Positions 1-4,329 of a DNA stretch of 5,857 nucleotides are shown here, piece after piece. Below the pieces are notes generated by a model. The model saw nothing but the letters and a program-made list of their open reading frames with translations. It ran no database searches and was not told where the DNA came from. How positions within the stretch are numbered: position 1 is the first letter of the stretch; the number at the start of each line of letters is the position of its first letter. Location of the stretch: contig CAMBYR010000144.1 of assembly GCA_945872375.1 (NCBI GenBank), positions 1 through 5,857 on the forward strand, written 5' to 3'. The stretch comes from an uncultured Blautia sp. (GTDB lineage Bacteria; Bacillota; Clostridia; Lachnospirales; Lachnospiraceae). Both the position numbers and the translations under genes were made by a program.

Positions 1-62
1 TCGGGATTTCCATGCATAAATGCATGGAAACGCCTCGCGGGATATTACCTGTGAACAGTAAC
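1..62. repeat. Palindromic intergenic repeat-like element (cut by window edge)
   Basis: A perfect 11-bp inverted repeat lies at 7-17 and 20-30 (TTTCCATGCAT / ATGCATGGAAA) with only two bases between the arms. It is followed by CGGGAT at 38-43, which repeats the CGGGAT at 2-7. A second, imperfect hairpin spans 45-61 (TTACCTG, loop TGAA, CAGTAA, one bulged base). The element lies just past the stop codon of the minus-strand deacetylase gene. No U-tract follows the hairpin on the minus strand inside the window, so it is not a classic terminator. The two-hairpin layout resembles REP-like or miniature dispersed repeats of Clostridia genomes, but the copy number cannot be seen here. Confidence 0.45.
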
Positions 63-74
63 TTTTCCTTTTCT

Positions 75-1754
75 TCATGACATGGGCGGTACAGGAGTCG
101 GTCTGCTGGGATCAAAAACCTGAGATGCGTCAAACAGGTCGGCAACGAGCTCGGGATTATAATACATACGATATCCATCCAGATTTCTTCTTCCCATTCG
201 GAAGTAGTTATCCCTCATCTGTACATAATACTGACTGGAATCCACATTACAGAAATAATTATATCCGCAGCTCTTCAGATATTCAAATTTTTCTCCTGAA
301 TAGTCCTCTATACCGGCCAGGTCTGCGCCAAACGCAAAGATAATAATATCGGTGCCTCCAATCAGAGGATCCACATTTTCTTTGAACCTCTGGGTATCTG
401 CCTGCAGACGGTCCAGACTGATTTCTCCGACATTCAGATGGCCCCAGGTATGACTTGCAAAGACCCATCCCTCTTCCTTCATGGCTGCTGCTACAGTAAT
501 CGCACCGCCTCGTTCGTTTTCAATATTGAAATCCGGATGTTCCTCCAGCCATTTTCTCTTTACATCATCCAGATCCTCCGGCCGGGTAGCATAACTGCTG
601 TCCGTCCGATAACCCAGGATACCGTTGTAGCCTGTAAGAGCGATAATGCCTTTCGCCCCTTTATAGGAAAAGTCCGGGTGTTCTTCCACGAACCGGTCGA
701 TCAGCGGCACCATATCATAATCTCCGATGGAGATACTTCCGTCATCTTCCACATATTCATTTCTGATTTTTCCTTCACTGTCCACGATCAGTTTGGATGC
801 AAATCCATCACCATCCATGTAATGATAGTAGCACACATCATCCTGTGAAAGAATAAACGGAATTTTTCCCGGCGGGAGGAGGATCTCTCCCGGAACAAGA
901 TTTCCGTTTTCATCGAAGGCAGCCAGGTCATATATGCTGACCATTACGTAGCCCTTCTCATACATGGTCTGAGTGATCTTGTTAAACTCATCTATGGTGG
1001 TCATTACCTGATCGTAATCGCCTGCCTTATAATCGCCGTCAAATGCCTTGGATGTATCTTTGATCAGTGTATGATAAAAAATATGGGTTACCTGTTCCGG
1101 CGACCAGGAAACACAGCTTTGTTTCAGCTTCAGATATTTTCTGGCGTATTTCCGGACTGTTTCATTGGTGGCATAATCCGGATCCTGTTTTAAAATACGG
1201 ATAGCCGTATCATAATCATACTGCTGAGCATACTGTTTTGCTCTGCGCAGCCGTCTTCTTCGAAGGGTTTCCTCCTCTTCTTCGGCTGCTGAAAGATCTT
1301 CCTCTGACGACTCCTCGCCAGCTGTTTTTAATTCTTCCTCTGATTCTTTATCTGCAGACTCGTCAGGCGCTTCCCCTGATTTTTCATCTGTGGAATCACT
1401 TGATTTTTCTTCGTTTTCCTCTCCCGTTACTTTTTTCTGAGAGGATGCCTCTTCTGTGGTTTTTTGTTCATCAGACGCGGCTATCAGACCCTTTACCCGG
1501 GCCTGTATCGTCTTTCCGGCTTCGCTGACTTCCTCCGGAACACCTGTAAGCATAAACAAAATGATGATCGTGGCTGTCGCAGAAACAGCTGCTGTCAGAA
1601 TCATCTGCAGAATCACCCTTCTTCTGCGTTTTTTAAAGATCTTTTTTCGCTTCTTCTCCCAAAGCTCCATGGCGTTTTTTTCTTCTTCTGTCAGTTCTTC
1701 CCTCGCTGCCAGCAGCTCGTCCATGCGCTCCTTTTTATCTCTCTTATTTTTCAT
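75..1754 (-). CDS. Membrane-anchored polysaccharide deacetylase-like protein
   Basis: The 559-aa product starts with a Lys/Arg/Glu-rich cytoplasmic segment (residues 1-46), then one transmembrane helix (about 47-70), so the rest should lie outside the membrane. Residues 96-164 form a Glu/Ser-rich linker of low complexity. Residues 170-212 are a basic helical TPR-like stretch. The C-terminal part (about 222-545) resembles a NodB/carbohydrate esterase 4 domain. SQDD at 303-306 sits where TFDD is usual, and His435 and His439 form an HTxxH motif that would bind the metal; FAFGAD at 473-478 is a likely later motif. The likely role is removal of acetyl groups from a cell-wall or surface polysaccharide. 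The substrate is unknown, and activity is uncertain because motif 1 is atypical. A Pro-rich tail ends the protein. The start is supported by AAAGGGG five bases upstream. It appears monocistronic, with upstream promoters at about 1892-1947. Confidence 0.75.
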   Translation of the reverse strand: MKNKRDKKERMDELLAAREELTEEEKNAMELWEKKRKKIFKKRRRRVILQMILTAAVSATATIIILFMLTGVPEEVSEAGKTIQARVKGLIAASDEQKTTEEASSQKKVTGEENEEKSSDSTDEKSGEAPDESADKESEEELKTAGEESSEEDLSAAEEEEETLRRRRLRRAKQYAQQYDYDTAIRILKQDPDYATNETVRKYARKYLKLKQSCVSWSPEQVTHIFYHTLIKDTSKAFDGDYKAGDYDQVMTTIDEFNKITQTMYEKGYVMVSIYDLAAFDENGNLVPGEILLPPGKIPFILSQDDVCYYHYMDGDGFASKLIVDSEGKIRNEYVEDDGSISIGDYDMVPLIDRFVEEHPDFSYKGAKGIIALTGYNGILGYRTDSSYATRPEDLDDVKRKWLEEHPDFNIENERGGAITVAAAMKEEGWVFASHTWGHLNVGEISLDRLQADTQRFKENVDPLIGGTDIIIFAFGADLAGIEDYSGEKFEYLKSCGYNYFCNVDSSQYYVQMRDNYFRMGRRNLDGYRMYYNPELVADLFDASQVFDPSRPTPVPPMS

Positions 1755-1891
1755 TTTTACCCCTTTAATTCTTTTCTTTACCGTTTTTCTTTATTCCAAC
1801 CAGAAGTTCCGTTCCCCTCTTACTGAAACTCCCGGTTTTTGTGATAATCTGTACCCGCTGCAAAAGTTCATCGTAACTGTTATTCGTCTTT

Positions 1892-1900
1892 ATTATAACA
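1892..1900 (-). promoter_or_regulatory. Candidate extended -10 promoter for the deacetylase gene
   Basis: The minus strand reads TGTTATAAT (1900 down to 1892), a perfect -10 hexamer with the TGn extension common in Gram-positive promoters. No good -35 is seen 16-18 bases upstream. Start would be near 1885, about 130 bases before the ATG. Confidence 0.4.
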
Positions 1901-1918
1901 TACTGCACTTTTCGCATA

Positions 1919-1947
1919 GTAATATTATTATAACTATAATTCGTCAA
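1919..1947 (-). promoter_or_regulatory. Candidate sigma-A promoter for the deacetylase gene (upstream)
   Basis: Reading the minus strand, TTGACG (1942-1947) is followed after 17 bases by TATTAC (1919-1924), matching the consensus at 5/6 and 4/6 positions. Transcription would start near 1912, leaving a leader of about 158 bases. The spacer carries the palindrome TTATAACTATAA (1928-1939), a possible operator. Confidence 0.4.
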
Positions 1948-2003
1948 AATATCTACCGCTTTGCATAGAAATGAATAAATTTACCGCAAGAACCCAAAAC
2001 TAA

Positions 2004-2032
2004 TTGCCTTTTCTGCTAAATAATGTTAGAAT
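2004..2032 (+). promoter_or_regulatory. Candidate promoter P1 for the 150-aa gene
   Basis: TTGCCT (2004-2009) and TAGAAT (2027-2032) are 17 bases apart, and the -10 has a TGn extension (TGT at 2024-2026). Start would be near 2039, giving a leader of about 85 bases. Confidence 0.5.
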
Positions 2033-2069
2033 ATACTACGCAAAACAAATGTTTCGGCAAAACAGTCAT

Positions 2070-2099
2070 TTCACATAACGACTGCCCTGCAATTATAAT
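2070..2099 (+). promoter_or_regulatory. Candidate promoter P2 for the 150-aa gene
   Basis: TTCACA (2070-2075, 5/6 match) and a perfect TATAAT (2094-2099) are separated by 18 bases. Start would be near 2106, just upstream of the AGGAGG ribosome binding site at 2112-2117, so this transcript would have a very short leader. Confidence 0.55.
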
Positions 2100-2123
2100 A
2101 CAACACATATCAGGAGGATTCCC

Positions 2124-2576
2124 ATGAGTACAGTAACCATCGTGCTTCTTGTGATTCTGGTAATTTTGATCGGAGTATTAATCGCATTATATTTCTTCGG
2201 CAAAAAAGCTCAGAAAAAACAGGAAGAACAGCAGGCACAGATTGAAGCATCCAAACAGACCATTTCCATGCTGGTCATTGATAAAAAGCGAATGCCCTTG
2301 AAGGATTCCGGCCTTCCGCAAATGGTCATCGATCAGACACCAAGGCTTATGCGCCGGTCAAAACTTCCCATCGTCAAAGCAAAAGTCGGTCCGAAGATTT
2401 CCATTCTCATTGCAGACGAAAAAGTATTTGAACTGATCCCCGTAAAAAAGGAAATCAAGGCAGAAGTCAGCGGACTTTATATCGTAGGAGTCAAAGGAAT
2501 CCGTGGATCCCTCGAAACTCCGGTTAAGAAGGAAAAATTCTTCAAACGTATTTTCAAAAAGAACAAAACAAAATAA
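2124..2576 (+). CDS. Small single-pass membrane protein of unknown function
   Basis: I do not recognise a named family. The 150-aa product has one strongly hydrophobic helix at residues 4-25. A Lys/Gln/Glu-rich stretch likely to form a coiled coil follows (about 27-46), then a compact domain (about 47-128) with alternating hydrophobic positions suggesting beta strands (ISILIADEKVFELIPV at 92-107, GLYIVGVKGIRG at 117-128), and a very basic tail (134-150). The positive charge after the helix suggests that the soluble part faces the cytoplasm. The start is well supported: AGGAGG at 2112-2117 lies six bases before the ATG. The gene is flanked by its own promoters and a strong terminator, so it is a single-gene unit. 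Its beta-rich domain might bind a membrane or protein partner, but this is only inference. Confidence 0.8.
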   Translation: MSTVTIVLLVILVILIGVLIALYFFGKKAQKKQEEQQAQIEASKQTISMLVIDKKRMPLKDSGLPQMVIDQTPRLMRRSKLPIVKAKVGPKISILIADEKVFELIPVKKEIKAEVSGLYIVGVKGIRGSLETPVKKEKFFKRIFKKNKTK

Positions 2577-2584
2577 AACACAAA

Positions 2585-2627
2585 ACCGGTCAGACACATT
2601 CAAAATGTACCTGGCCGGTGTTTTTTT
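2585..2627 (+). terminator. Rho-independent terminator, probably bidirectional
   Basis: The outer stem pairs ACCGGTCAG (2585-2593) with CTGGCCGGT (2611-2619), including one G-U pair. An inner stem pairs ACATT (2596-2600) with AATGT (2604-2608) around the loop CAA. Seven T residues follow at 2621-2627, ending the 150-aa gene. On the minus strand the same hairpin is followed by TTTTGTGTTTTATTTT, so it likely also ends the murI-DUF1934 transcript arriving from the right. Confidence 0.88.
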
Positions 2628-2653
2628 CATTTCAACGCTCAGGATCGCCGTTC

Positions 2654-3100
2654 CTACAGCGCTGCCCCGACGGCATCGCGATTTTCTGCCTGAATGGAGA
2701 GAATACAGTCCGCAACATGACCCTCATTCATATTAAGCGTATAATCAATTTCCATCCCTATACGTTTTTCTTCTTCCAGAAGCTTCAGTCCGGTGGTGGA
2801 AATTCCCATCTCAATGGTTCCAAACGGAGTAGAATAATAGGTCATATTCTTTTTCCCCTGTTCAAATACCATATGTACATTTACAAGTCCCTGTTTTCGT
2901 ACTTCCACACCTTTTGCCGACATTTTAATATAATTCACTGTCGGTTCTGCAGAATCATCCAGAATCTCCTCATACCGAAGATAATGGCTTCCATTACGAA
3001 AATAATACATGCCCGGAACTACAATCTCGATGGGTTCCTCATCCTGATCCCCCATCATCATCTGAAGTCCCCGTACATGAATCAGCACTTCCTTATCCAT
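2654..3100 (-). CDS. DUF1934 (YwiB-like) family protein
   Basis: The 148-aa product matches the DUF1934 family, known from Bacillus subtilis YwiB (about 140 aa, a calycin-like beta barrel of unknown function). Supporting features are an N-terminal strand (KEVLIHVRG), the IVVPGMYYFRNGSHYLRYEE region, and the motif YYSTPFGTIEMGI followed by a beta-rich C-terminus. No signal peptide or membrane helix is visible, so it should be cytoplasmic. I chose the ATG at 3100 because GGGAG lies a few bases upstream, just after the murI stop codon. An in-frame ATG at 3130 would add ten residues and overlap murI by 20 bases, and lacks comparable support. The gap to murI is 10 bases, so the two genes are surely cotranscribed, and the terminator at 2585-2627 follows. 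No function is claimed. Confidence 0.85.
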   Translation of the reverse strand: MDKEVLIHVRGLQMMMGDQDEEPIEIVVPGMYYFRNGSHYLRYEEILDDSAEPTVNYIKMSAKGVEVRKQGLVNVHMVFEQGKKNMTYYSTPFGTIEMGISTTGLKLLEEEKRIGMEIDYTLNMNEGHVADCILSIQAENRDAVGAAL

Positions 3101-3110
3101 AAATTTCTCC

Positions 3111-3932
3111 CTAGTATTTTTCAATATCAATTTTCTGTGTCATTTCCACATCATATGGAAGAATCGAGTTTGCAAAATCCTTGAATTTCTCTGCCAGGTC
3201 ACTGACATAAAAACGATAGGGAAACTCTTCCTGCTCTTTTCCCGTGCTCAGAAGATCCTTGTCCCGAAGCAGACGCTTCAGCTCCAGAGCCGTCTCATAT
3301 GCCGGATTGACCAGCCGTACGCCTTCGCCCATTACCTCCCCGATCGTCGAACGAATCAGCGGATAGTGGGTACATCCAAGGATCAGTGTATCAATTTCCC
3401 GTTCCTTTAATTCCCGGAGATACCGTCTGGCAACCTCAAAGGTCACCGGATCATGAAGCCAGCCTTCTTCCACCAGTGGAACAAACAGCGGACACGCCTT
3501 TCCGATCACGGTAATCTCCGGATCGATCCTGCAAAGAAAATCCTCGTGAATTCCGCTTCCTACCGTACCAATGGTGCCGATCACGCCGACACGTTTGTTT
3601 TTTGTCTCAGCAGCAGCCACCACTGCTCCCGGTTCGATCACGCCAATGACCGGAATATCCAGATTTTCTTTCACCGCATCCAGGGCAAAGGCACTGGCCG
3701 TATTGCAGGCGATAACGATGGCCTTTACCTGCTGCTCCTGAAGAAAGCGAACGATCTGGCGGGAATAGCGGATGATCGTATCCTTCGACTTGCTTCCATA
3801 GGGCACCCTGGCAGTATCTCCAAAATATACAATTTTTTCTGAAGGAAGATTTCGCATAATCTCTCTGGCAACCGTAAGTCCTCCTACACCGGAATCAAAA
3901 ACCCCGATCGGAGCATCTCTGTCTATCTTCAT
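3111..3932 (-). CDS. murI: Glutamate racemase
   Basis: The 273-aa product converts L-glutamate to D-glutamate in the cytoplasm, supplying the second residue of the peptidoglycan stem peptide. It is a cofactor-independent two-cysteine racemase. The N-terminal signature GVFDSGVGGLTV (10-21) carries Asp13 and Ser14. The two catalytic cysteines are visible as Cys76 in ACNTAS (75-80) and Cys187 in GCTHYPL (186-192). PYG at 44-46 is the usual substrate-binding loop. Length is normal for the family (about 265-275 aa) and no key residue is missing. The ATG is preceded by GGAGAGG about five bases upstream. The DUF1934 gene follows after 10 bases. A candidate promoter at 4015-4043 suggests expression independent of the germination gene upstream. 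Confidence 0.97.
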   Translation of the reverse strand: MKIDRDAPIGVFDSGVGGLTVAREIMRNLPSEKIVYFGDTARVPYGSKSKDTIIRYSRQIVRFLQEQQVKAIVIACNTASAFALDAVKENLDIPVIGVIEPGAVVAAAETKNKRVGVIGTIGTVGSGIHEDFLCRIDPEITVIGKACPLFVPLVEEGWLHDPVTFEVARRYLRELKEREIDTLILGCTHYPLIRSTIGEVMGEGVRLVNPAYETALELKRLLRDKDLLSTGKEQEEFPYRFYVSDLAEKFKDFANSILPYDVEMTQKIDIEKY

Positions 3933-3947
3933 GGCTTCCTCTCCATC

Positions 3948-4016
3948 TCAGCTTCCCAAACCCGGAAACTGCATTTCTTTTCCCATGCCCGACATATCCA
4001 AAGGCATTTTTTTCAT
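3948..4016 (-). CDS. Possible 22-codon small ORF ahead of murI
   Basis: An ATG at 4016 opens a 22-codon, methionine-rich frame (MKKMPLDMSGMGKEM...PGLGS) that stops 15 bases before murI. It follows the 75-aa stop by four bases, and GGTGAT, complementary to the 16S rRNA end, lies three bases upstream. Against it, this ATG overlaps the candidate murI -10 box, so it would only be translated on transcripts coming from further upstream. The same frame is open for about 50 more codons upstream without a good start. It may be a coupled leader peptide or simple coincidence. Confidence 0.2.
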   Translation of the reverse strand: MKKMPLDMSGMGKEMQFPGLGS

Positions 4017-4043
4017 TCTATCACCAATCAAATACTTTCGCAA
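4015..4043 (-). promoter_or_regulatory. Candidate murI promoter overlapping the end of the 75-aa gene
   Basis: On the minus strand TTGCGA (4038-4043) is followed after 17 bases by TAGAAT (4015-4020), with the extended TG at 4022-4023 provided by the TGA stop codon of the 75-aa frame. Start would be near 4008, giving murI a leader of about 75 bases. Confidence 0.5.
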
Positions 4044-4248
4044 GCCAGAAGCAAATCTTTCCCTCGTTCTCCTGATTCTCCGTTTTCGAAAAACAAAACT
4101 CCGGATACAGGGTTCCCCACCAGGCGACCAGATTATTTTGCAGTCCCATATGGGAATACCGGGCTTCCATTTCTTTCAGACCACTGAAACAGAGAACAAC
4201 TGCCAGTATGATTGCCGTCAGTGCTGTTATCCTGTCTTTCATATTCAC
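4021..4248 (-). CDS. Small membrane peptide of unknown function
   Basis: The 75-aa product begins with a short basic segment and a hydrophobic helix (about residues 8-24), which could be a membrane anchor or uncleaved signal. The remaining 50 residues are rich in aromatic residues (AWWGTLYPEFCFS near 42-54, ICFWLAKVFDW at the end). The cysteine after the helix (VLCFSG) is preceded by Leu rather than Gly/Ala, so it is not a proper lipobox. A GTG at 4248 with AGAGG five bases upstream is the better-spaced start; an ATG two codons later is possible. It lies 81 bases after the Ger gene on the same strand and 88 bases before murI. I do not recognise a family. A second frame is also open across its 3' half, so the call is moderate. 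Confidence 0.5.
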   Translation of the reverse strand: MNMKDRITALTAIILAVVLCFSGLKEMEARYSHMGLQNNLVAWWGTLYPEFCFSKTENQENEGKICFWLAKVFDW

Positions 4249-4329
4249 ATGAACCTCTTTTCACCGATGCCGCCAATTTTCCACAGACGGCTTCTTATTT
4301 TTCCATAGTATTCCACCGCTTTCCACCAC

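Larger units (their letters stand above)
1755..2123. other. Divergent intergenic region, 369 bp, AT-rich
   Basis: This stretch separates the minus-strand deacetylase gene from the plus-strand 150-aa gene. It holds two candidate promoters for each direction, listed separately, and an AT-rich interrupted palindrome (TTATA-AC-TATAA, 1928-1939) between the -35 and -10 of the leftward upstream promoter. The leftward leader would be about 130-160 bases long. I looked for known riboswitch cores (c-di-GMP, preQ1) and a T-box and did not recognise any. A 60-codon minus-strand frame at 1765-1947 was judged spurious. Confidence 0.6.

Noticed and set aside
7..30. Hairpin after the deacetylase stop as a rho-independent terminator
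   Set aside because: The stem is AT-rich with a two-base centre, and the minus-strand sequence after it (TCCCGA) is not a U-tract within the window.
1755..1915. Possible riboswitch in the long leader of the deacetylase gene
   Set aside because: I could not find a conserved aptamer core or a terminator/anti-terminator pair, so no class can be supported.
1765..1947. 60-codon minus-strand frame just upstream of the deacetylase gene, ending at its ribosome binding site
   Set aside because: No Shine-Dalgarno precedes either Met start, the candidate promoters would start transcription downstream of both ATGs, and the composition looks like AT-rich leader DNA.
1238..1968. Long plus-strand open frames opposite the deacetylase gene
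   Set aside because: They are shadows of the Glu/Lys/Ser-rich coding region on the minus strand, whose complement is pyrimidine-rich and free of stops; they lack ribosome binding sites.
2618..3184. Plus-strand 188-codon frame opposite the DUF1934 gene
   Set aside because: It begins in the U-tract of the terminator, is rich in His/Phe/Ile as antisense shadows often are, and lies opposite a recognisable conserved gene.
4277..4285. TTTTCCACA, similar to a DnaA box
   Set aside because: It is a single imperfect match with no cluster of boxes, no AT-rich unwinding region and no dnaA or dnaN nearby; it belongs to the TTCCA series noted separately.
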